A stretch of DNA of 8,859 nt from an uncultured Bacilli bacterium (lineage in GTDB: Bacteria > Bacillota_I > Bacilli_A > RF39 > UBA660): assembly GCA_947587115.1 (NCBI GenBank), contig CANPXY010000047.1, positions 1 to 8,859 of the forward strand, given 5' to 3'. The notes under the pieces are model-generated. The model did no database searches, was not told the DNA's origin, and was given only the letters and a program-made list of their open reading frames with translations. Shown here piece after piece: positions 1-6,721 of this stretch. Numbering within the stretch: position 1 is the stretch's first letter; the number at the start of each line of letters is the position of its first letter. Position numbers and translations under genes: made by a program.

Positions 1-40
1 TCTGTCAACGGGAGGTGGGGTGTGTTGTGTAAATTTATGT

Positions 41-67
41 AAAAAAAAGAACCAAGTTGGCTCTTTT
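41..67 (-). terminator. Intrinsic terminator of polC
   Basis: Read on the minus strand, a 10-base-pair stem (arms at 58-67 and 45-54, one G-U wobble, 3-base loop at 55-57) runs into a tract of eight T (48-41, the first four also pairing in the arm). The left arm overlaps the polC stop codon at 66-68, so the transcript ends essentially at the end of the gene. This argues that nothing further left is cotranscribed with polC. Confidence 0.85.
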
Positions 68-3000
68 AGAACAAAGTTAATTGATTGGACTCTGGCAGTC
101 CTTTTAATATTCCCATCATTTCCATACGATCTGTTAAGGTTTTAGAAACATGGCCTCGCGCTTGTAGATCTTCAATCGAAAGGAACATCTGCTTTTCTCG
201 CTCTTCGACGATCGATCCTGCTACACTGCTACCTAGGCCATCAATGGCTCTAAATGGTGGAATCAATGTGTGTTCATCTTGAACAAGGAAGTTCATACCA
301 TCACTTTTGGTGATATCGATCGGAGCGAACTTGATCCCCCTAGCAGTAGCCTCTAGTGCAACGGCCAAAGATTCCATAATACCTTCTTCTTTGTTCGTAC
401 GTTCAAAACCTTTCGCTTGTAATTCTTCCATTTTGGCTCTGATGGCATCATAACCTGCGATCATCGTATCGATATCAAAATCTGTTGTACGAACAGAAAA
501 GTAGGATGCATAATAATAGATCGGATGATAGACTTTAAACCAAGCAATACGAAGGGCACTCATGACATAAGCGCAGGCATGGGCTTTTGGGAACATGTAC
601 TTGATCTTGCGACAAGATTCAATATACCAGTCTGGGATATTCGCGTCTTTTAGAGTTTTCTCAAAAGCCTTCCATCCCTCTGGATCTTTACTTGGTTTAC
701 CTTTACGGACAAATTCCATAATCTTAAAAGCAGTCTTAGGTTCAATACCCCAGTTCATTAAATTGACCATAATATCGTCACGACATCCAATAACATCTTT
801 AAAAGGAACGACGTGGTTATGAATTAATTCACTGGCGTTGCCCGCCCAAACATCGGTACCATGTGATAAACCGGAAATTTTAACTAATTCACTGAAAGTT
901 TTTGGCTTAGTATCTACCAACATTTGAATGACAAATTTAGTACCAAGTTCAGGAAGTCCTAAAGTTCCAGTCGGGCACATAATTTCATCCTCTGTTACAC
1001 CGAGGGCTTCCGTACTCGATAGTAGACTCATCACCTTGGCATCATCAAATGGCAACGTCGTCACATCGATTCCTGATAGATCTTGGAGCATTCTTAAAAT
1101 GGTCGGATCATCGTGACCGAGAATATCTAGTTTCAAGACATCTTGATCGATGGCATGGTAATCAAAGTGCGTTGTTCTCCATAGAGAGGTATCGTCATCG
1201 GCAGGATACTGGAATGGTGTAAAATCAAAGACATCCATATAACCTGGAATGACGACAATACCACCTGGATGTTGTCCCGTAGTTCTTTTGACACCGGTGC
1301 AGCCCAAGGCAAGACGTTCAATTTCAGCAGTACGAACATTCGTGATCTCGCGATCTTCAAAATAGCCTTTGACATAACCGAAAGCAGTTTTGTCCGCCAC
1401 TGTTCCAATCGTTCCGGCCCGATAAACATTATCGATTCCGAACAATTCTTTGGTGTATTCATGGGCTTTCCACTGATAATCTCCTGAGAAATTCAAATCG
1501 ATATCAGGAACTTTATCGGCATTGAAACCAAGGAAGGTGGCAAACGGCATATCCTGACCTTCTTTGCCCATTTTAGAACCACATTTTGGACAGATTTTAT
1601 CTGGTAGATCATAGCCACTAGAATACTGGCTACCATAGGTCTTCCCATTTTCATCTTCAAAAATACTATGTTTACAGTTATAACATAGATAGTGAGCTGG
1701 CAGTGGATTTACTTCGGTAATTCCCATCATCGTCGCAACGAAGCTTGATCCAACAGAGCCACGACTTCCTACCAAATAACCATCATCATTACTCTTTTTA
1801 ACTAGTTTTTGAGCAATCAAGTAGATGACATCGAACCCACCTGCAATAATTCCAGAAAGCTCGTTATCGATTCGTTCTTCGATAATCTTTGGCAAGGGAT
1901 CCCCATACATGCTGTGGGCTTTGCCATAGACCAGTTCTTTTACCGTTTCTACGGAGTTCTCGATCTTTGGCGAAAAAGGAATTCCTCCCGTATCGATGAT
2001 AACTTCGATTTCTTCGGCCATCTCTAGAATTTTTTTCGGATTTTGAACGACGATTTCATAGGCTTTTTTTTCTCCTAAGAATTTAAAATTTTCTAACATT
2101 TCGTCTGTCGTACGTAAATAATTTTCAGGAATTGCATCTTTATATCTCGCTAGAGAATGACGACCCCCACCTGGAACTTTTTGATTGATAATGATCTCCC
2201 GATAGATTTTATCTTCTTTCTTGATGTAATGCACATCCCCCGTAGCTACCACAATTTTTCCTGCTTGGGTAGTCGTTCGAACGATTTTTTCTAGATGATC
2301 TTTTAACTCTTGCTCGTTTCCGAAATCACCAGAGGCCAAAAGATGGGTATATGCATCGAGTGGTTGGACTTCCACATAATCATAGAAACGAATGATATTC
2401 GTGAGTTCTTCATCACTTTTAGATTTTGCTTCTTGAAAAACTTCGCTTTCATAACAACCGCTGCCAATCAAGAGGCCTTCTCTTAAGCGTTCAATTTCAC
2501 TACGCAAAATACGAGGAGTCTTGTAAAGATATTTGGTATTGGCGTAACTAATCAATTTAAATAAATTTTTAAGTCCTGTCTTGTTCTTAGCCAAAATGTT
2601 GACGTGATAACTTCGACCAAACTTATGAATTTCATCTTTAGAGACCAATTTATCGAGATCACTGATTTTTTCGATATTACGTGATTCTAGCTTCTGCATC
2701 ATCTTGTGGAAAACTTTGGCAGTCGCTTCCGCATCGTAATCTCCGCGGTGATGAGATTCTTCATCAAACTCAACATCATATCGTTTCACTAAAGCGGAAA
2801 GACTATGGCGACCATAGGTACTGTCTAAGGCCCGGGAAAGTTCTAGCGTATCAATCACGGTGTTCTTAAATTCACCCAACTGATATTTTTTATAAGCCAT
2901 TTCTAGGAATGAGACATCGAATTTGGCATTGTGCGCCACCATCGGACAATCTTGAAACCATTCAATAAAACGTTTGATGGCATTTTCTTCATTGTCTTTG

Positions 3001-4430
3001 CCCTCTAACATCTCATCGGTAATACTAGTGACTTCGGTAATACGACTAGGCAGTTTGCGATTGGGATTGATCAGTTCGTCATACTTGTCAATGATCTCCC
3101 CATTTTTTAATTTGACGGCACCTATTTCAATAATCGAATCGCCACCACCAGCATTGAAACCAGTTGTTTCAAAGTCGAACACGACATAAGTCTCATCCAA
3201 CAGTACAGCATCGGTCTTTCGAACGACAATGTTGACACTGTCATCGATCAAAGTTAATTCAGTTCCATACATTACTTTAAAGGGTTCTTGGCCTTCTTCT
3301 AGTTTTTTATTATAATCTTTTACCAAATTATAGACATGAGGAAAAGCTTGGGCACCGTTATGATCGGTAATGGCAATTCCTGGATGATGCCATTTGATTG
3401 CTTGTTTTACCAGTTTGACCTCATCCGCAACACCATCCATTTGGCTCATCATCGTATGAGCATGTAATTCCACACGTTTTTCTTCAGCAGTATCCATAAC
3501 TTCGTCGTCCGCTTTTTCGATGGCATTGATATCTCGAGCATTTAAAACCAATTCTTTCGCAAACGGATCATTCTTAGTGTAACCTCTGATTTTATACCAA
3601 TTTCCTTGCTTTAAGGCTTTCTTAAGACGCGCGTATTCTTCCTCATCTCTTACGAAAACTTTACAATAAATACTATCGGAATAATCTGTAACTTTCAATG
3701 TAATAATCTTAAAACCTGATTTGTTAGACTCAAAGTAATCTGTCGCAAAAACATATCCTTCGACGACAATATTATTATCTTCTCCTACAATGTTTTTAAT
3801 CTTGATGGCTTCTTCCTTAATCACACGTCCTAAAATTGAGTCTTTATCAGTCTCTTTCTTTTCACGACGAAGCTCGGTTTTGGAACTAGTGATTACAGGA
3901 TCCTTTTTCATCTGTTTGATTGGTTGCTGCTCTAAATCTTGTTGAATCGCCTGAAGTACTTCTTCGTTGGCTTTTAGATTCACGGTAATTTTTTCTTGGT
4001 AACCAAACTGGTGATAAAGTTCATTGATGGCAGCAAGAGCTTTCTTAATTTTCTTTTCCTCTACTTGATTAAAAACCTCGATGGAAAGATGATCATCTTC
4101 TAGCTTGAGACGATCCACAAACATTGCCGAAACAGGAAGAAGATCTTTTACTTGCTCTAGTACATATGGAAAATATTCGAGCAATACATCTGATACTTTT
4201 TCATCCACAGAAACGACGATGTAAACAGTATCGACATTGGGAAAAGTGCCTTCTGGAACATGTAAAAACTTTTCATAAACAGAAAAAGGAAAGAACTGAT
4301 CGTTTCTTAAATAGATGGTCCAACTTTTCATCGCTTTATTGGTGACGATCTTTTCGATTTTGGTATTCAAAAAGAGCGTTTCATCTGTAATGTTCATCTG
4401 TTCAAGTAAAATTTTGACATCCTGACTCAT
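66..4430 (-). CDS. polC: DNA polymerase III PolC-type, alpha subunit with proofreading exonuclease
   Basis: Main replicative DNA polymerase of low-GC Gram-positives, acting in the cytoplasm at the fork on the beta clamp. It is 1454 residues, close to the 1437 of Bacillus subtilis PolC, and matches it along its length. Visible order: N-terminal domain 1-170; OB fold about 218-305; split PHP domain (HAH at 323-325, TDH at 355-357); an inserted DEDDh 3'-5' exonuclease about 413-580 with DFE (419-421), HNAKFD (500-505) and HHRGDYD (560-566); PHP remainder about 600-820; a four-cysteine zinc site (C916, C919, C947, C950) in the polymerase part; catalytic PDIDLN (975-980) and LDIL (1101-1104); and a C-terminal clamp-binding QLTLF (1450-1454). 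All exonuclease and polymerase key residues are present, so it should be active. The ATG start follows GGAGG by seven bases. No promoter is evident in the 42 bases upstream. The usual Bacilli neighbours proS and rimP/nusA are not adjacent. The identification is secure. Confidence 0.98.
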   Translation of the reverse strand: MSQDVKILLEQMNITDETLFLNTKIEKIVTNKAMKSWTIYLRNDQFFPFSVYEKFLHVPEGTFPNVDTVYIVVSVDEKVSDVLLEYFPYVLEQVKDLLPVSAMFVDRLKLEDDHLSIEVFNQVEEKKIKKALAAINELYHQFGYQEKITVNLKANEEVLQAIQQDLEQQPIKQMKKDPVITSSKTELRREKKETDKDSILGRVIKEEAIKIKNIVGEDNNIVVEGYVFATDYFESNKSGFKIITLKVTDYSDSIYCKVFVRDEEEYARLKKALKQGNWYKIRGYTKNDPFAKELVLNARDINAIEKADDEVMDTAEEKRVELHAHTMMSQMDGVADEVKLVKQAIKWHHPGIAITDHNGAQAFPHVYNLVKDYNKKLEEGQEPFKVMYGTELTLIDDSVNIVVRKTDAVLLDETYVVFDFETTGFNAGGGDSIIEIGAVKLKNGEIIDKYDELINPNRKLPSRITEVTSITDEMLEGKDNEENAIKRFIEWFQDCPMVAHNAKFDVSFLEMAYKKYQLGEFKNTVIDTLELSRALDSTYGRHSLSALVKRYDVEFDEESHHRGDYDAEATAKVFHKMMQKLESRNIEKISDLDKLVSKDEIHKFGRSYHVNILAKNKTGLKNLFKLISYANTKYLYKTPRILRSEIERLREGLLIGSGCYESEVFQEAKSKSDEELTNIIRFYDYVEVQPLDAYTHLLASGDFGNEQELKDHLEKIVRTTTQAGKIVVATGDVHYIKKEDKIYREIIINQKVPGGGRHSLARYKDAIPENYLRTTDEMLENFKFLGEKKAYEIVVQNPKKILEMAEEIEVIIDTGGIPFSPKIENSVETVKELVYGKAHSMYGDPLPKIIEERIDNELSGIIAGGFDVIYLIAQKLVKKSNDDGYLVGSRGSVGSSFVATMMGITEVNPLPAHYLCYNCKHSIFEDENGKTYGSQYSSGYDLPDKICPKCGSKMGKEGQDMPFATFLGFNADKVPDIDLNFSGDYQWKAHEYTKELFGIDNVYRAGTIGTVADKTAFGYVKGYFEDREITNVRTAEIERLALGCTGVKRTTGQHPGGIVVIPGYMDVFDFTPFQYPADDDTSLWRTTHFDYHAIDQDVLKLDILGHDDPTILRMLQDLSGIDVTTLPFDDAKVMSLLSSTEALGVTEDEIMCPTGTLGLPELGTKFVIQMLVDTKPKTFSELVKISGLSHGTDVWAGNASELIHNHVVPFKDVIGCRDDIMVNLMNWGIEPKTAFKIMEFVRKGKPSKDPEGWKAFEKTLKDANIPDWYIESCRKIKYMFPKAHACAYVMSALRIAWFKVYHPIYYYASYFSVRTTDFDIDTMIAGYDAIRAKMEELQAKGFERTNKEEGIMESLAVALEATARGIKFAPIDITKSDGMNFLVQDEHTLIPPFRAIDGLGSSVAGSIVEEREKQMFLSIEDLQARGHVSKTLTDRMEMMGILKGLPESNQLTLF

Positions 4431-4450
4431 GTTCTTCCCTCCTCATGAAG

Positions 4451-4474
4451 AAAAAGATTTCGATGATGAAATCT
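4451..4474 (-). terminator. Hairpin with U-tract between the upstream gene and polC (weak terminator or attenuator)
   Basis: On the minus strand a perfect 7-base-pair stem (arms 4474-4468 and 4461-4455, loop 4467-4462) is followed by four more T (4454-4451). It begins inside the TAG stop of the upstream gene (4475-4473) and ends about ten bases before the polC ribosome binding site. The stem is AT-rich and short, so termination would be partial. No good promoter lies between it and polC, so polC transcripts probably read through it or start inside the upstream gene. Confidence 0.5.
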
Positions 4475-5306
4475 AATTAATTTCTAGTTCATTGATCTTG
4501 ACAATGTATTTTTGATTTTTAATACAAAAATCAATAAATCCATATAAGTCTACTTTTTTAAGTTCATTTTCAATCGCATATTTATCTACATCAAAGGCGA
4601 TCTTATCACGCATCATATAACGAAGCATCTCTTCTTTATCAGCGCCTAGATACATCAACCAATAAGGATAGATCTGTCTTTTTAAAAATTTCAACGTAGC
4701 ATCTCCTACCAAATAATGACTATTTTTGCTGATTCTCGTATGAAATTCATTTTCGATGGCAAGCTCTAAAACTGCTTGAACAATCTCCTTGTAGTCCGCT
4801 TGATAATTTTTAAACTCATTTTTGAGGATGCAGTAGATCAATTTGGTGATCGTTTGAAAAGCATCGTCCTCTCCTACTGCTTTTCCATAGATGATCGTAC
4901 GATCCGTTGGATCTTTGGCATAATTTATAACATCTAAATTACTGTGAACGAGCAAAAATTTATAAGGTTTGAGGTCAAAACGCAACAGTTCTTTTAAAAT
5001 CTTCGTTGTCTCTTTTTTATTTTCATCCCAAATTTTTAGTAACTGCATGCGATACTTTTCGGTTTCTTTCTTGGCCAGATCAAAAGCATCGGTCTCCAAG
5101 AGCAAATTATACAAAGTATCGTCATCTGGAATAAAATTCTTATCTTCTTTCACAATCAAATCAAAATCTTTCTGAATTTTATGATATTGATTACGATAAT
5201 TCATCCACATTTTGTTCTTCATTTTATGAAGATCTTCTGAAATAGAAGGTCCAAACAACAAATTCCAAATCAACATATAATCGTTTACAACAAATTTGAC
5301 ATTCAC
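4473..5306 (-). CDS. Hypothetical cytosolic protein, about 277 residues, upstream of polC
   Basis: I do not recognise this family. The protein has no signal peptide and no convincing membrane segment. It is rich in charged residues, aromatic residues and leucine. A charged helical stretch with many Lys and Glu occupies roughly residues 75-115. A helix at about 172-192 ends in ENEFHTRIS, followed by YLVGDATLKFLKRQ and the aromatic IYPYWLMYLG (212-221). That C-terminal part looks the most constrained and would be the best search query. The start is a GTG either way. GTG at 5306 has AAGGGTG six bases upstream and is preferred; GTG at 5315 would add three residues but sits directly against its AAGG. 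It lies 42 bases upstream of polC on the same strand, behind a weak hairpin, so partial cotranscription is possible. A role in replication is not shown by the sequence. Confidence 0.85.
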   Translation of the reverse strand: MNVKFVVNDYMLIWNLLFGPSISEDLHKMKNKMWMNYRNQYHKIQKDFDLIVKEDKNFIPDDDTLYNLLLETDAFDLAKKETEKYRMQLLKIWDENKKETTKILKELLRFDLKPYKFLLVHSNLDVINYAKDPTDRTIIYGKAVGEDDAFQTITKLIYCILKNEFKNYQADYKEIVQAVLELAIENEFHTRISKNSHYLVGDATLKFLKRQIYPYWLMYLGADKEEMLRYMMRDKIAFDVDKYAIENELKKVDLYGFIDFCIKNQKYIVKINELEIN

Positions 5307-5337
5307 TTTCCTCACCCTTACTGCTTTCTTATATTTA

Positions 5338-5370
5338 ATATATCATAGTTAGATTTTTTTTGGAATAAAT
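5338..5370 (-). promoter_or_regulatory. Possible promoter of the 277-residue gene upstream of polC
   Basis: Minus-strand TATGAT (5347-5342) and overlapping TATATT (5343-5338) resemble -10 boxes about 30 bases before the start codon, but no good -35 lies at the right distance. A perfect TATAAT also occurs further upstream (5417-5412), again without a clear -35. The preceding gene has a strong terminator, so a promoter must lie within 5307-5430. Its exact place is uncertain. Confidence 0.3.
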
Positions 5371-5380
5371 TTAAAAGTTT

Positions 5381-5400
5381 TTATCAAATTTTGTTGATAA
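5381..5400. repeat. 7-bp inverted repeat in the intergenic region
   Basis: TTATCAA (5381-5387) and its exact complement TTGATAA (5394-5400) flank six bases, and six T follow on the plus strand. There is no plus-strand gene upstream for it to terminate. On the minus strand it would lie in the leader or operator region of the gene that starts at 5306. It is very AT-rich, so chance is a real possibility. Confidence 0.35.
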
Positions 5401-5430
5401 TTTTTTAATGAATTATAGTAATGCATCAAC

Positions 5431-5459
5431 AAAAAAAGAGGAGCAACAACTTGCTCCTC
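5431..5459 (-). terminator. Strong intrinsic terminator of the tail-anchored protein gene
   Basis: A perfect 9-base-pair GC-containing stem (5451-5459 with 5438-5446, loop 5447-5450) is followed on the minus strand by seven T (5437-5431). It lies 23 bases after the TAG stop at 5485-5483. The T-run is on the minus-strand side only, which assigns it to the leftward gene. Confidence 0.92.
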
Positions 5460-5482
5460 AATTTATTTTTTAACTTTTGATC

Positions 5483-6316
5483 CTACAAATTTTGGATAAA
5501 GAAGTAGATGATCGTAGTCATTACTGCAATTAAGATCAAAAATAAAATTACTTTGATGGCTGTTGGAATTCTTTTTGGTGCGTCTTTCATCATTTCGTCC
5601 GATTCTTCTTCGAAATCTTCATCGGATAGATCCATACTTCTTGTATAGAATGAGCGGTCAATTTCATCGGTTGCTTCTTTTGGCTGGTTTTCTTCTTCCT
5701 CTTCTTCTTGTTCGAGTTCACTACTTGGTTCTGTTACGATGGTATCTGAACTACTCGAAGGAAGTAAATCACTCATCAAATCTTTATCTGCTTCGTCAAT
5801 CTGTTTACGCAAATTCCGAGAAGTGATGGTATCAATTAATTCTTGAATTTCTTCTTCCTCACTTTTCTCTTCCTTTTTGGTCTTCTGTTCACGTTTTAAC
5901 TGATCTAAATCTAAATTTGCCAAAATATTATATTGGGTACTGCGAAGTTTTCTTTTTCGTTCTAATTCGTCAATTTCTTCTCGGTTCTTTTTCGCTTCTT
6001 CCAAAATACTGTTGATGTCATATACTTTATTATCATCAGTTGGATAAAGGGTTTCAAAACGATCCAAGTCTCGTTTTTCTTTTAATGGAGGCATGAGATC
6101 TTGAAACTCTTTAATTTTTTGATACTCTTCTCTAGTTTGATTTTGTTTATTGAGGTTCGATAGATCTACTACGTTGTTGTTATACTCTTGAAATTCTGTA
6201 TATGTGCTGTTGGAATAAAAATCATGATACAATTCTTGATTTCGATCTTCTCTACGTAGAGCGACCTCTTTATTACTGGTTGGTTGTTTCTCATAGCGTT
6301 CCATACGAGTCTTCAT
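5483..6316 (-). CDS. Hypothetical acidic tail-anchored membrane protein, 277 residues
   Basis: I do not recognise this family. No enzyme motif is visible. Residues 1-50 are polar. Residues 100-175 are highly charged and probably helical or coiled-coil (YDINSILEEAKKNREEIDEL near 99-118, then Lys/Glu-rich sequence). A linker with a Ser run (187-190) and a Glu-rich tract (200-209) follows. The only hydrophobic segment is at the very end, about 252-274, with KR just before it and only about three residues after it. There is no signal peptide. This predicts a cytoplasmic body tethered to the membrane by a C-terminal anchor, as in scaffold or regulatory proteins; that role is inference. The ATG at 6316 is chosen because GAAGGTG stands about six bases upstream. 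A longer open frame to 6511 exists but would overlap the ferredoxin gene and its promoter. The gene is divergent from the ferredoxin and closed by a strong terminator. Confidence 0.88.
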   Translation of the reverse strand: MKTRMERYEKQPTSNKEVALRREDRNQELYHDFYSNSTYTEFQEYNNNVVDLSNLNKQNQTREEYQKIKEFQDLMPPLKEKRDLDRFETLYPTDDNKVYDINSILEEAKKNREEIDELERKRKLRSTQYNILANLDLDQLKREQKTKKEEKSEEEEIQELIDTITSRNLRKQIDEADKDLMSDLLPSSSSDTIVTEPSSELEQEEEEEENQPKEATDEIDRSFYTRSMDLSDEDFEEESDEMMKDAPKRIPTAIKVILFLILIAVMTTIIYFFIQNL

Positions 6317-6365
6317 TGTAACACCTTCTATCATTCTAATAATAACATAATTTTGTAAAAAACAA

Positions 6366-6394
6366 AATATATAAATAGCATTTCCGTATTTCGA
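6366..6394 (-). promoter_or_regulatory. Candidate promoter of the tail-anchored protein gene
   Basis: On the minus strand TCGAAA (6394-6389, four of six to TTGACA) and TATATT (6371-6366, five of six to TATAAT) are separated by 17 bases. The implied leader is about 40 bases, with the SD inside it. It shares the 134-base divergent region with the ferredoxin promoter, though the two point apart. The region is very AT-rich, so the match is only moderately informative. Confidence 0.4.
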
Positions 6395-6395
6395 C

Positions 6396-6424
6396 TTTAC
6401 GAATAAAATTGTTTTTTGTATAAT
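6396..6424 (+). promoter_or_regulatory. Sigma-A-type promoter of the ferredoxin gene
   Basis: TTTACG (6396-6401, four of six) and a perfect TATAAT (6419-6424) are spaced 17 bases apart. Transcription would begin near 6431, placing AAGGAG (6434-6439) almost at the 5' end of a leader of about 20 bases before the ATG at 6451. An 8-bp inverted repeat, ATAAAATT (6403-6410) and AATTTTAT (6425-6432), straddles the -10 box and could be an operator. Confidence 0.65.
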
Positions 6425-6450
6425 AATTTTATAAAGGAGTGAAATAAAAC

Positions 6451-6642
6451 ATGAAAGCAAAAGTAAATCGCGATGCTTGCATTGGCTGTGGAGCTTGTCA
6501 AGCGATTGCACCTAAGGTATTTGAATTGGACGATGAAGGACTTTCTCAAGTAATTGTTGAGGACATCGAGAAAGATGATCAAGATGAAGCGCGGGAAGCT
6601 AGTGAATCTTGTCCTACTGCAGCCATCGAAATTGAAGAGTAA
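6451..6642 (+). CDS. Single-cluster 4Fe-4S ferredoxin
   Basis: Small cytosolic electron carrier of 63 residues. The cluster ligands are C10, C13 and C16 in CIGCGAC and C54 in the CPTAAI motif near the end. The second cysteine set of two-cluster clostridial ferredoxins is missing; that middle part is instead an acidic loop with many Asp and Glu. This is the arrangement of monocluster bacterial ferredoxins such as Bacillus Fer, which is somewhat longer. The low pI suits docking to redox partners, but none is encoded here, so the partner (cytochrome P450, reductase, radical enzyme or other) is unknown. The ATG start has AAAGGAG 11 bases upstream. It is monocistronic: its own promoter lies upstream and a terminator begins in the stop codon. 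It is the only complete plus-strand gene in the window. Confidence 0.95.
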   Translation: MKAKVNRDACIGCGACQAIAPKVFELDDEGLSQVIVEDIEKDDQDEAREASESCPTAAIEIEE

Positions 6643-6666
6643 AAGCCACAATTTGTGGTTTTTTTG
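6641..6666 (+). terminator. Intrinsic terminator of the ferredoxin gene
   Basis: A stem of up to 10 base pairs (6641-6650 with 6654-6663, core CCACA/TGTGG, one G-U wobble, loop ATT) ends in a run of seven T (6659-6665). It starts within the TAA stop at 6640-6642. Confidence 0.85.
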
Positions 6667-6674
6667 TTTCTTAA

Positions 6675-6709
6675 ACAAAAACAACAATCAAATATATTGT
6701 TGTTTTTGT
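6675..6709. terminator. 14-bp palindrome between convergent genes, probably a bidirectional terminator
   Basis: Two perfect 14-base arms (6675-6688 and 6696-6709) flank a 7-base loop. It lies 13 bases after the TAG stop of the leftward pilin-like gene and just past the ferredoxin terminator. The right arm contains a five-T run when read on either strand, followed by GTTT on the minus strand, so it could end the pilin transcript and back up the ferredoxin terminator. The stem is AT-rich, with four G/C pairs of 14. Confidence 0.7.
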
Positions 6710-6721
6710 AAATTATTTAAA

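Noticed and set aside
10..31. G-rich stretch containing GGGAGGTG on plus (CACCTCC, like the 16S 3' end, on minus)
   Set aside because: There is no open frame after it on plus, and no other 16S 3'-end sequence around it on minus. It is too short and too close to the edge to interpret.
1133..1462. Minus-strand 109-residue frame and several plus-strand frames of 60-75 residues within polC
   Set aside because: They are alternative-frame shadows of a gene with strong family identity and have no start signals of their own.
6351..6368. 7-bp inverted repeat ATTTTGT/ACAAAAT in the divergent region
   Set aside because: It is composed of A/T runs in a very AT-rich spacer and is expected by chance; nothing ties it to a regulator.
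6317..6511. N-terminal extension of the tail-anchored protein by 65 residues up to 6511
   Set aside because: It would overlap the ferredoxin coding region and both promoters, has no ribosome binding site, and encodes hydrophobic sequence typical of a shadow frame. The ATG at 6316 has a good SD.
6397..6687. 96-residue minus-strand open frame opposite the ferredoxin
   Set aside because: It lies over the whole ferredoxin gene and its terminator, and has a random-looking composition. The plus-strand protein has a complete 4Fe-4S motif.
6675..6709. 14-bp palindrome considered as an insertion-sequence end or attachment site
   Set aside because: There is no transposase or integrase, no target duplication is visible, and its position between two convergent stops fits a terminator.
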